Both the position numbers and the translations under genes were made by a program. A stretch of DNA of 64,000 bases from Myxococcales bacterium (GTDB taxonomy: Bacteria > Myxococcota_A > Polyangia > Haliangiales > Haliangiaceae). The notes below the pieces were generated by a model. It was given only the letters and a program-made list of their open reading frames with translations. It did not search any database and was not told where the DNA came from. Shown here piece after piece: positions 22,378 through 30,491 of the stretch (position 1 is its first letter; every line of letters begins with the position of its first letter). The stretch is from NCBI GenBank assembly GCA_016720595.1, contig JADKKI010000022.1:1-64000 (forward strand), in the 5' to 3' direction.

Positions 22378-24253
22378 AGGAGGTGACCGAGGTGGGCGAC
22401 CAGTGGCGGAGGGGCCGGAACGGACCACCACCCGGCTCGTAGAACGTGTCGAAGAACTCCACGTAGTGCAGGCGCATCACGTGGATCGTCGGACTGAACA
22501 GCGTGATGGCGAAGTTGATGAGGTGGAACACGAGGGCGAACGCGATGCCGAGCGCGAGCGAGCCGAACGCGCCCTGCATCTGGTTCGCGACCACGGCGAG
22601 CACCACCGAGGCGGTCCCGAGCGCCATCACGCGCGCGTACGACAGCACGTGATTGAGGACGGTCATGAAGTCGAGGATCGCGGTCGCCCCCTCGAGCACG
22701 ATCACCACCGCGAACACGACGAGGAGGGTGATGATCGCGGGCATCAGGAGCACCTTCGACACCCGGTCGAACAGTGCGAGCAGCGCCACCGCGAACAGCA
22801 CGAGCATCACCGCCGTGAGGCCGCGTCCGAGCGCCTCGCGCCGGTGCCGACGCCAGCGGTTGATCGCAGCGACGATCAGGCCGATCAGGAGATGGACAGC
22901 CCCCAGGGACAGCGCCAGCACGAGGAACGCCGGGACGGCCTCGCGGCGATCGAACCACAGCGGCCGCATCCCCAGCGCGCGAGTCCCGAGATCGCCGAAC
23001 AGCTCGCCGTAGAGGAACCCGAACAGCACCGTGTAGACCGACGCGGCGAGCCCGATCCGCGATGCGTCCCGCGCGATCCGCTTGCCGCGGCCGGCAGCTC
23101 CGATCACCACGGCGAGCGCGATCATCACGGCTCCGTAGCCGACATCACCGACCACCACACCGAACAACATCGGGAAGAACACGGCGACGAACGGCGTCGG
23201 GTCCACCGAGCCATAGCGCGGCAGGGGCAGCAGCGAGGTCAGCACTTCGAACGGCGCGAAGATCCGCGGATTGGTGAGGACCACCGGCGCGTCGTCACCC
23301 GTCCATGCATCTCGCGCGATCTCTTCGAGCGCGACCTCCCGCCCCACCGTCGCCACAAGCGCCGTCGTCAGCTGCTCGCGCGAGCTCGCGGGGAGCCAGC
23401 CCTCGAGGACGAACGCACGCGAGCTGGTGGCAGCGTAGGTCTCGGCATCGAGAGCAAGGAGGGCGTCATGCAGTCCGCGTCGAGATCGCGCCAGGAGCTC
23501 GCCGTGCCGTTGTGCGAGCGCGGCGGCCTCGGCGCGCAGCGCCGTCAGCGCGGCGACCACCTCGGCGAGCCTCGGCCGCACGCGAGGGAGCGCTTCGACG
23601 AGCGGGGCGGTCCCGAACGCCGCCGGCAAGGTCGCTCGCTCGACATGCGCCGCGGCGAGCTGCCGATCGATCTGCTCGATCCGCGCGGCCGGCACCAGCA
23701 GCAGCACGATGGTCTCGCCGTCGTCGGTCACCCGGGTGCGCAGCTCGTGGTCCTCGCCGAGCGCTGTGCTCAGGGCCGCGCGGAGCTCGTCGAGCGCCCC
23801 GGTGTTGCGGAGGCGTAGCAGGTAGACCGAGATCCGCTGTGTCGCGCCGGGGCGAAGCAGCTGCTCGAGATCGTTGAACAGCGGTTCGTATCCGCGCAGC
23901 GCGTCGCGTTCGTCGAGCAGGGCTCGCTCGCGCGCCACGAGCCCGGTCAGCTCCACGCGGAGCCGTGCCGCGAGCAGCGCCGCGCGTCCCTCGGGTGGTG
24001 CCGATCCGTCGCGATCCGCGACCGCGACTCCGAGCGTCGCCAACGCCGCCAGCACGTCATCGATCCGGGCGATCGCGCGCGTGAGGTGGTGCCGGCGTCG
24101 GCCGACCACTGGATCGATCGCCCGTCGCAGCAGGCCGGGCGGGCACGGTGCGTCGATCACCTGGACCACGCCCGCGTCCTGGATCGCGCGCACGGTCGCG
24201 CCGAGCTGCGCGCGCGGGCCGATCACGCGGATCCGAGCCATCTCGACGATCAC
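22376..24253 (-). CDS. atpI: V/A-type ATPase subunit I (membrane stator, a-subunit homologue)
   Basis: A 625-residue protein. The N-terminal half (1-310) is soluble and helical, with the characteristic start MARIRVIGPRAQL. The C-terminal half has about seven to eight transmembrane helices, beginning near FVAVFFPMLFGVVVGDVGYGAVMI (the conserved FG...GD-GYG signature near 345) and including SYARVMALGTASVVLAVVANQM, which carries the conserved Arg needed for ion transfer to the K ring. It forms the ion half-channels. The GTG start at 24253 overlaps the previous stop (GTGA); an ATG four codons later is also possible. Confidence 0.95.
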   Translation of the reverse strand: MIVEMARIRVIGPRAQLGATVRAIQDAGVVQVIDAPCPPGLLRRAIDPVVGRRRHHLTRAIARIDDVLAALATLGVAVADRDGSAPPEGRAALLAARLRVELTGLVARERALLDERDALRGYEPLFNDLEQLLRPGATQRISVYLLRLRNTGALDELRAALSTALGEDHELRTRVTDDGETIVLLLVPAARIEQIDRQLAAAHVERATLPAAFGTAPLVEALPRVRPRLAEVVAALTALRAEAAALAQRHGELLARSRRGLHDALLALDAETYAATSSRAFVLEGWLPASSREQLTTALVATVGREVALEEIARDAWTGDDAPVVLTNPRIFAPFEVLTSLLPLPRYGSVDPTPFVAVFFPMLFGVVVGDVGYGAVMIALAVVIGAAGRGKRIARDASRIGLAASVYTVLFGFLYGELFGDLGTRALGMRPLWFDRREAVPAFLVLALSLGAVHLLIGLIVAAINRWRRHRREALGRGLTAVMLVLFAVALLALFDRVSKVLLMPAIITLLVVFAVVIVLEGATAILDFMTVLNHVLSYARVMALGTASVVLAVVANQMQGAFGSLALGIAFALVFHLINFAITLFSPTIHVMRLHYVEFFDTFYEPGGGPFRPLRHWSPTSVTS

Positions 24254-24603
24254 GGCGCCGCCTCCGCGCGGACGATGGACGTCAGGATCTCGCCGAGCCG
24301 CACCGCGAGGCGCGTTGCCGCGTCGTCAGCGACGGCGCCGTAGCGCGCGACCTGTGTCCGCGCATCGTCGACCAGCGTCGCGATCGCCCTCTCGGTCGCC
24401 GCCGCGACATCGCGCGCGATGCGCCCGCGCTCGGTCGCCAGCTCGGCCTCGAACGCGGCCGCCGCCGTGTCGATGCGCGCGCGTGCGGACGAGATCCGCG
24501 CCGCCGCGGTGGCACGCGCCTCCGCGAGCGCGCGATCGAGACGCAGCTCCGCCTCGGCGAGGATGCCGAGATCCGACGGCGGTGGGGTGGCGCGCGCCTT
24601 CAT
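24250..24603 (-). CDS. atpH: V/A-type ATPase subunit H/G (peripheral stalk helix)
   Basis: A 117-residue, almost wholly helical Ala/Arg/Glu-rich protein with heptad/hendecad spacing, from LAEAELRLDRALAEARATAA to the end. It is the right size and in the first position of the operon for the peripheral stalk partner of subunit E. Composition alone cannot prove identity, but the position before I-K-E matches the Thermus-type gene order. It starts at an ATG and ends in a GTGA overlap with subunit I. The operon promoter should lie in 24604-24788, where I do not see a clear consensus. Confidence 0.8.
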   Translation of the reverse strand: MKARATPPPSDLGILAEAELRLDRALAEARATAAARISSARARIDTAAAAFEAELATERGRIARDVAAATERAIATLVDDARTQVARYGAVADDAATRLAVRLGEILTSIVRAEAAP

Positions 24604-24788
24604 GGCCGACTCGGTGGCGCGCCGCGTGAACCGGCGGGCGCATGGTCGTCGGTGACCAGCTGCGCGGACGCACGGATTGCACGCGGTGTCTGACGGCGCG
24701 CGGGTTCTGCGCCGACTCGCCGGTACGCTGACCAGGTGCGAGACACGCACGCCAGCGGTGCAGTGGACATGCCACCGGGGGTCTCGTG

Positions 24789-25967
24789 TCAGCGCGTCGG
24801 CGGCGTGTACACGAGCACGTACGCCACCTGGGTCACGCCGACGGCCGGGAACTCGAGCTTCGCGAGCACCTCGGCGACGCAGGTCGAGACGGCGACGCTG
24901 ATCCCGGCGACGGCGGCATCGCCGACGGTGCCGTCGCCGCGAATCGTGAAGTCGAGGGCGATCGCGCCGCCAGGTAGCCGCGGGTTCGCGAGCAGCTCCT
25001 TCTCGTAGCAGTACCCGAACCCGCCGACGTGCCGCCGCACGTACCGCCGCACGATCGCTTGGTCGAGGGCGCCGGCGACGCTGCAGCGATCTCGGTCCGG
25101 GCAGACGGCGACGACCGTCGCAGCGTGCCGTCTGCCGCCAAGCGGGACGTATGAGTACGTCTGCTCGCTCCAGCTGCGGTCCCACGTCACCTGCCGCGGG
25201 GCCACGCCGCCACCCCAGCCGTGGCCGAGCCCCGAGCCGGCGCTGAACGCGCCCGTATCGCCGGTGCCGATCGTCCCCCAGCTGGCGCCGCCGCCGCCCG
25301 GCCCGAAACCATTGCGCTCGAGGCCGAACCCGCCGCTGGTCGTGCCCCCCGTGGCGGTGACCTGGTCGAACGCACTTGTCAGCCGGTCGGCGCCCGCGAG
25401 GGTCTGCACGGCCTCGTCGAGGACTTGCGTGGAGCCGAGCACGCCGGCCCGGCGCGCCTGCGCGATCAGCTCGGTCTTCGCGAGCTGCGGCTCCTCACCG
25501 GTGTTCTGGACCGCGACGTGATCGTGGGTGGCGGCGCGCCCACCGGCGGCGAGCTTCATCGCGCGCGCCTTCCCGGCAGCTTTCGTGTCGCGGGTATGGT
25601 CGTCGGCGATCGAGTCCGGGGGCGCGGCGCGGGCCTCGGCGGGGTGGCCGACGCGCGTCGGTCGTGTGCTCCGGGCGGCGGTGGGTGCAGGCCGGGCCGC
25701 TGGTGGCGCCTCCTCGATCGCGAGCCGCCACAGGCTGAGGTGGAGTACCAGCGCCGACATGAGGTACGGGAGCAAGGTCTGACTCCCCCGGGCGTAGGGC
25801 AGCGTGCGCACCGGGCGGGGGATGTCCTGGACGGCGTAGTCGACCAGGCCGATCCGGCCGGCACGCCCCGTGACCACGACTCCCGCGACCACGACCGGCG
25901 CCCCTGGCACAACGTGGACGAGCTCGACGAGCTCGTCTCCCCAGCGAACGGCAAGCTCGAGCGTCAC
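24789..25967 (-). CDS. AgmX/PglI C-terminal domain protein (TonB-like)
   Basis: About 392 residues. The N-terminus (VTLELAVRWGDELVELVHVVPG) is a small beta domain of the kind found before a membrane helix in AgmX-like proteins. A transmembrane stretch (LMSALVLHLSLWRL) comes near residue 60, then a long disordered Ala/Pro/Gly region. The C-terminal domain (about 300-392) has YVRRHVGGFGYCYEKELLANPRL and DFTIRGDGTVGDAAVAG, matching the AgmX/PglI C-terminal domain, a TonB-like fold from myxobacterial gliding/envelope proteins. It probably spans the periplasm. The start is uncertain: the frame is open to 26201, and a GTG at 25967 fits the first domain. Confidence 0.78.
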   Translation of the reverse strand: MTLELAVRWGDELVELVHVVPGAPVVVAGVVVTGRAGRIGLVDYAVQDIPRPVRTLPYARGSQTLLPYLMSALVLHLSLWRLAIEEAPPAARPAPTAARSTRPTRVGHPAEARAAPPDSIADDHTRDTKAAGKARAMKLAAGGRAATHDHVAVQNTGEEPQLAKTELIAQARRAGVLGSTQVLDEAVQTLAGADRLTSAFDQVTATGGTTSGGFGLERNGFGPGGGGASWGTIGTGDTGAFSAGSGLGHGWGGGVAPRQVTWDRSWSEQTYSYVPLGGRRHAATVVAVCPDRDRCSVAGALDQAIVRRYVRRHVGGFGYCYEKELLANPRLPGGAIALDFTIRGDGTVGDAAVAGISVAVSTCVAEVLAKLEFPAVGVTQVAYVLVYTPPTR

Positions 25968-26326
25968 CCTCTGCGTGACACCGCGGCGCGGCGCGCGTTC
26001 CCGCAAACCGTGCCCCCTGCCCGCCCTCGCGAACCCTGCCCGGCAGATCACTGGACCGTGGCGGTCTGCGCGGCGACGTCCATCCCGGCTACCCACGCGA
26101 CGATCCGGTGGGGCCCGGCTCCGACCGCGCGGAAGGACAGATCTGCCGAGTGCGTCCCGGCCGAGATCCGTTGCGGAGCTCGAACGGAAGTCGATCTCCA
26201 TGGTCGGTCCAGGTCACGCCATCGGCGCTCGTACACCGTCCTCGAACCGCCGCCGCCGTCGAGGACTCGAGCGGCGTCTGCGTCGCTTACCCGCCACGCG
26301 AAGCGTGGGTTTGGTACGATGGTCGT
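25968..26326. other. Divergent intergenic region with uncertain start
   Basis: The minus-strand frame of the AgmX-like gene stays open here to 26201, but the translated part is Arg-rich and unlike the protein, so I treat it as non-coding. It should contain promoters for the AgmX-like gene and for the lipoprotein beginning at 26327. I see no convincing -35/-10 or terminator. Confidence 0.45.
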
Positions 26327-26887
26327 GTGACCCGTTGGATCTGCATGGCTCTGTTCCTCGGAGCCTGCGGGTTCGACGTTCCGGCGAATGATCCCGCGTC
26401 GAACCGCGATGGCGGGAGCGACGCTCCGCAGCCCGGCGATGCGGCCACCGAGGCGACCGCGGATGCACCTCCGGACGCACCACCCGACGCGCCTCCGGTC
26501 TGGACCGACGTCGAGACCCGCACGGTTCCGTGCTCCGGCGTGGATGTCACGTCGACGACCGTGTTGCTCGTCGGCGTGACGTACCGACTGCGGGGAACCG
26601 GGACGTGCACGGTCAACGACGCCAACAACTCGCAGGCCGACCCGGAGTGGCACTACTTCAACCTCGGCACGCCGCGCGACACGGAGTCCGGAGTCGACAA
26701 CGGCATCGCGATCGATGACGCCACGCCCGGCGCGAGCAAGTTGCCCGCGTGGGGAGCCTACTCGGCATCGCACACCTACACCGTCGATTGGATCGGAAGC
26801 GGCGCGACGATCACCGCGCGCTATCACGACTCGAACTATTCGAACAACAACGGCTCGTTGATGCTCACGATCCAGGCCTTTCAATAG
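26327..26887 (+). CDS. Lipoprotein of unknown function
   Basis: A 186-residue protein from a GTG: VTRWICMALFLGACGFD is a lipoprotein signal, followed by an Asp/Ala/Pro linker (residues 22-60) that contains a repeated PPDAPPDAPP tract. The mature part (about 62-186) is a small beta domain with Cys near residues 67 and 97 that could pair, plus many Asn/Ser/Tyr residues. It ends five bases before the convergent lipoprotein gene on the other strand. I do not recognise the family. Confidence 0.78.
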   Translation: MTRWICMALFLGACGFDVPANDPASNRDGGSDAPQPGDAATEATADAPPDAPPDAPPVWTDVETRTVPCSGVDVTSTTVLLVGVTYRLRGTGTCTVNDANNSQADPEWHYFNLGTPRDTESGVDNGIAIDDATPGASKLPAWGAYSASHTYTVDWIGSGATITARYHDSNYSNNNGSLMLTIQAFQ

Positions 26888-26892
26888 CCAGT

Positions 26893-27348
26893 TTACTCGT
26901 GCGGGACGATCTCGCAGTCGACCAGGTCGAGGCGCTTGAAGTCGCCCGTTCCCGTTTCGTTCACCGTCCCCCTGACATCGAGACGCAACTTCGGGAGGTC
27001 GAACGCCATCGCCGCGCGGCGGAACCGCGTCACGCCTTCCTCTCCGCCCGCCATGATGCACGTGAGCTGCTTGCCGCCGGTGGTGGCGGCGAACGAGACC
27101 TGATCGCTGCCCTGCGACGTGAACACGCAACCGTCGAACGCAAAGCGCTTTCCAGTCACCTCGGCCTTGGCCGCCGCCAGCTCCGGCTTCGCGAGGTCTC
27201 CGAAACCGTTCGCGGCAGAGAGGCGCGTCGAGAACTGCTCGATGGCACTGGTGGCGCACGGGACGCCTTCCGCGTTGTGCGCATCGCTCGACTTGCATGC
27301 CGGCATCACCGCGACGAGGACAAGGACAAGGGCAAGGGAGGTCTTCAT
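26893..27348 (-). CDS. Small lipoprotein of unknown function
   Basis: A 151-residue protein. MKTSLALVLVLVAVMPACKSSD is a clear lipoprotein signal with lipobox MPAC. The mature part has three or four further Cys (VPCATSA, DGCVFTS, TCIMAGG, DCEIVPHE), suggesting disulfide pairing in the periplasm. The frame is open further upstream, but the signal fixes the start at 27348. It is convergent with the lipoprotein at 26327-26887. I cannot assign a role. The overall layout (signal, CATSAIE block, Cys-rich small domain) resembles the lipoprotein at 38018-38518. Confidence 0.8.
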   Translation of the reverse strand: MKTSLALVLVLVAVMPACKSSDAHNAEGVPCATSAIEQFSTRLSAANGFGDLAKPELAAAKAEVTGKRFAFDGCVFTSQGSDQVSFAATTGGKQLTCIMAGGEEGVTRFRRAAMAFDLPKLRLDVRGTVNETGTGDFKRLDLVDCEIVPHE

Positions 27349-27460
27349 GGCCGCGTTCGTGCCATACGGAGCGGCTTCGGCGCCGCGATAGAATCGGCAA
27401 CCCGTCGATAGGATCTGCCGCGCGTGCGACGCCGCGGGCGCCTTCCAGTTCAACGCCGTC

Positions 27461-28717
27461 ATGGAGCTCGCGCCGGCTGTTTCCGCGCAGTGTCCGGACA
27501 TCTGTCCGCGGGCCAGGCTGTCCGCCCGGCACCCACCAAGACGGCGCCAGCGCTCGCGCCACACGCTCTGGCTCCTGCCGGCGATGCTGTTCGCCTTCCT
27601 CCTGTTCCTGTGGATCAAGGCCGGGATGGACGTTCGCTACATGATGCGCGTCCTCGTACACCGCGATTCGAGCACCAGCGACTACCGGTGGAAGGACTCG
27701 ATGCCGGTGGCGCCGGCGGCGTCGCCGAGCCCGTGGCGGGAGGCTCCGGACTGCCCGGCGGTCACAGCGGCCTTCACCCAGGAACCCGACCTCACCGACC
27801 TGGACACCTACCTCACGCAGGGCGGCACGCTCGCGCTGGTGGTGGTCCGCGACGGCGCGATCGTATGCGAGTGGTACGGCAACGGCGGCGCACGGGACCG
27901 GCCCGCCGCCGCGTTCTCGGTGTCCAAGACCGTCATCGCACTGCTCCTCGCGCGCGCCGTGGACGAGGGCAAGATCGCCAGCCTCGACGATCCGATCACG
28001 GTGCACGTCCCCGCACTCGCGGCGCGCGACCATCGGTTCTCAGCGATCTCGCTGGCGGATCTCGTCGACATGCGCTCCGGGATCGCGTTCGACGAGCACA
28101 CCTCGTTCCCCTGGGTCGATCAGGACGCGCCGGCGGTCTACTACGCCAGCGATCTAGCTGCGACCGTGGTCGACCGCCCGCGGATCGAGGCCCCACCCGG
28201 GCGCTTCGTGTACAACGACTACGCGCCCAACCTCATCGGCCTTGCGTTGGAGCGGGCCTATGGCAGGCCGCTCGCCCCGGGACCGATGCAGGCCTTGTGG
28301 TCCGAGCTTGGCGCCGAATCTCCAGCGACCTGGTCCGTCGATGGCCACGGGTTCGCGTGGCACGAGAGTGGATTGGTCGTCACCGCCCGAGATCTCGCGC
28401 GCGTCGGTCGGTTGATGCTCGAGGACGGCAAGGTCGCAGGTCGGCAGGTGGCGCCGCGTTCATTCCTGACGCGAAGTCTCGACCCCATCGGGCGCAGGGC
28501 TGCCGCCACCTTCGCGGGAAGCGAGGTCGGGTATCGCGACGGTTGGTGGGTCCTGGGCGACCACGAGCTGATCGCGATGGGGGCCCACGGTCAGGTCATG
28601 CTGGTCTCGCTGGCGACGAACACCGTGATCGTCCGGATGGGCCAGGACGGCCATGACGAGACGAACATCGCGATCGCGCGTCGGCTGCAACGAGTTGCGA
28701 GGCGATTGACGCGATGA
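27461..28717 (+). CDS. Serine hydrolase, beta-lactamase class C family
   Basis: A 418-residue membrane-anchored protein. A transmembrane helix (LWLLPAMLFAFLLFLWI) near residue 36 precedes the catalytic domain (about 110-418). The domain has the nucleophile motif SVSK near residue 152, the YND tyrosine motif near 250 (GRFVYNDYAPNLIG) and a late GAHGQVML matching the KTG/HxG box. The protein is predicted in the periplasm, acting as a carboxylesterase or peptidase-like hydrolase; actual beta-lactam cleavage is not implied. Related enzymes include 6-aminohexanoate-dimer hydrolase, which shares the DMRSGIAFDE-type loop. The following gene starts 83 bases downstream. Confidence 0.9.
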   Translation: MELAPAVSAQCPDICPRARLSARHPPRRRQRSRHTLWLLPAMLFAFLLFLWIKAGMDVRYMMRVLVHRDSSTSDYRWKDSMPVAPAASPSPWREAPDCPAVTAAFTQEPDLTDLDTYLTQGGTLALVVVRDGAIVCEWYGNGGARDRPAAAFSVSKTVIALLLARAVDEGKIASLDDPITVHVPALAARDHRFSAISLADLVDMRSGIAFDEHTSFPWVDQDAPAVYYASDLAATVVDRPRIEAPPGRFVYNDYAPNLIGLALERAYGRPLAPGPMQALWSELGAESPATWSVDGHGFAWHESGLVVTARDLARVGRLMLEDGKVAGRQVAPRSFLTRSLDPIGRRAAATFAGSEVGYRDGWWVLGDHELIAMGAHGQVMLVSLATNTVIVRMGQDGHDETNIAIARRLQRVARRLTR

Positions 28718-28800
28718 GGCAGAGGGGACCCGCGGGTGGGCGCACAGGAGGCGGTGGTAGAGTTCGTCCCGTGTGGAGGGATCACGGACAGACCCGCGGC

Positions 28801-30399
28801 ATGCGCATCGCAGCTTGGCTCGTGATCGGCGTCACCGCGTGTCGAGCGTCGAGCAACGACGCTACCAGCACGTCGCCGCCGCCGTTCCCTCTGCGCTTCG
28901 GAGACTGCGCCGCCGCGACCGAACGCTTCGTCTCCGGGCCACTGCCCTTCGTCGCGACACCATCGCCACCTCCCGCACCAGCGTTCGATGAAGACGAGCA
29001 GCGCACGATCAACACGCCCGAGGCCAACGAGCGGTGGATCGCGCAGAGCCTGTTGCGGACCACGGTCTCTGGCGGTGGGCCCGGCGCCCTGCTCGACGCT
29101 CCCATTCGTCGACGACAGGCGTTGCCCACGACATCGCTGGGTCAGCCGACCAAGACGGGTGGAGATCTCGAGCCCGCGATCCTCCGCCGCTACGTCAAGC
29201 GGAACATCCAGCGGATCTCACAGTGCTACGACAACGAGGTCCTCGCGCATCCAGAGCTCGAAGGCACGCTGACCGCTCAGTTCTCGGTCGCACCTGATGG
29301 CCACGTGACGTCCGCGACCGCTGCCGGAGTGTCACCAGAGGTGGCCACGTGCGTCGTCGCGATCGTCCGGGACATCGAGTTTCCGAAGCCCAAGGACGGC
29401 GCAGAGGTGGCCGCGACCATCTCGTTCACGCTCCGGCCGCCAGGCGGGAGTCCGCCACGGAGCGCCCCTGCACCGTCCCCGTACCGGACCGACGAGCTGT
29501 TCGGTGGCAGCCATGATCTCAGCTCCGTCGGCCTGGCCTCTCCCCTGATCACGATCCGGGACCCGCTCGTCGCGTGTGCGACGGCGAGTCCCGCCAAGTT
29601 CGGTGCGGCCGTCATCGAGCTCGCCTACGAACCGACCGGCAGCGTCGGCGCGGCCACCGTGTTCGGCATCGACGATCCCACGCTGAAGGCCTGTGTTCTC
29701 GCCGCCGCCAGCCGGATCACGCGGCCAGGGTCGGGATCCGGCGCGGGCCGGCAGCGCTGTTCGTTCGCGTTCGGCGACATGCCGATCTCCGCCCTTGCAA
29801 CGATCGACGTCTCGGAGGGAACCGTGGGCGTCCCAGCAGCCGCCGTTCGCCCTTGGCCGGCAACGGAGCTCGTCGTGCGCGATCCGTTCCTGGTCCGCGC
29901 CGACGACGCCACACCGATGAAGACGGTCACGGAGACGTGGCTCTCGATCCTCGAAGCAGGCGACGACTTCGTTCTCGCGGCAAGACGCGCGGAAGGATGG
30001 AAGCTACTCCGCCCGATGACCTTCCCGGTCGTCCCGGTGCCGTTCGGCAGTGGACGGCACTGGGCGCCGCTGATCGGATCCGCGCCGCCGAACACGGTCG
30101 ACGACCTCGTCACGCTGTCGATCACGATCACCGCGACCGAGGTCTGGGTGGGGTTCGCTCGCACCAACGTGCTCGAGCCCATCTCGCGCGACGAGCACGT
30201 CGGTGAGAATCTGCGGGCGGTGCTCGCGCGTCACAAACGATCGACGTGGTTCGCAGCGCAGCCTCGCATCGAGATCGCCGCGGACGACGACGTGACCTGG
30301 GGCGCGATGGTGATGGCGATCGATGCCGCCGGCGCCGCCGGGTTTCCCGACTGGCGAATCACCCTCCCCGCCTTGCTCCGAGCCCGTCCGCAGCTGTAG
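28801..30399 (+). CDS. Lipoprotein with AgmX-type domains and an ExbD/TolR-like C-terminus
   Basis: A 532-residue protein. MRIAAWLVIGVTAC is a lipoprotein signal (the open frame extends upstream, but the signal fixes the start). Residues about 120-215 form an AgmX/PglI C-terminal domain: ILRRYVKRNIQRISQCYDNE and FSVAPDGHVTSATAAG. Residues 245-335 look like a second, degenerate copy (CATASPAKFGAAVIELAYEPTGSVGAA). The last about 110 residues (NLRAVLARHKRS...RIEIAADDDVTWGAMVMAIDAAGAAGFPDW) resemble the periplasmic domain of ExbD/TolR. It is predicted in the periplasm. It may belong to an energy-coupled envelope machine; no ExbB homologue is nearby. Confidence 0.78.
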   Translation: MRIAAWLVIGVTACRASSNDATSTSPPPFPLRFGDCAAATERFVSGPLPFVATPSPPPAPAFDEDEQRTINTPEANERWIAQSLLRTTVSGGGPGALLDAPIRRRQALPTTSLGQPTKTGGDLEPAILRRYVKRNIQRISQCYDNEVLAHPELEGTLTAQFSVAPDGHVTSATAAGVSPEVATCVVAIVRDIEFPKPKDGAEVAATISFTLRPPGGSPPRSAPAPSPYRTDELFGGSHDLSSVGLASPLITIRDPLVACATASPAKFGAAVIELAYEPTGSVGAATVFGIDDPTLKACVLAAASRITRPGSGSGAGRQRCSFAFGDMPISALATIDVSEGTVGVPAAAVRPWPATELVVRDPFLVRADDATPMKTVTETWLSILEAGDDFVLAARRAEGWKLLRPMTFPVVPVPFGSGRHWAPLIGSAPPNTVDDLVTLSITITATEVWVGFARTNVLEPISRDEHVGENLRAVLARHKRSTWFAAQPRIEIAADDDVTWGAMVMAIDAAGAAGFPDWRITLPALLRARPQL

Positions 30400-30491
30400 T
30401 CGCGGGTGGCCACGTGGGAGCACGACGCACCGCCAAGGGCGAACGGCGGCCGCCCGGACGATTGGTGGAACGTAGGGAACGCGCGAGAGCC

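Noticed and set aside
27461..28717. A true antibiotic-resistance beta-lactamase
   Set aside because: The fold and catalytic motifs fit the broader serine hydrolase family; nothing shows beta-lactam specificity, and the membrane anchor fits an esterase/peptidase relative better.
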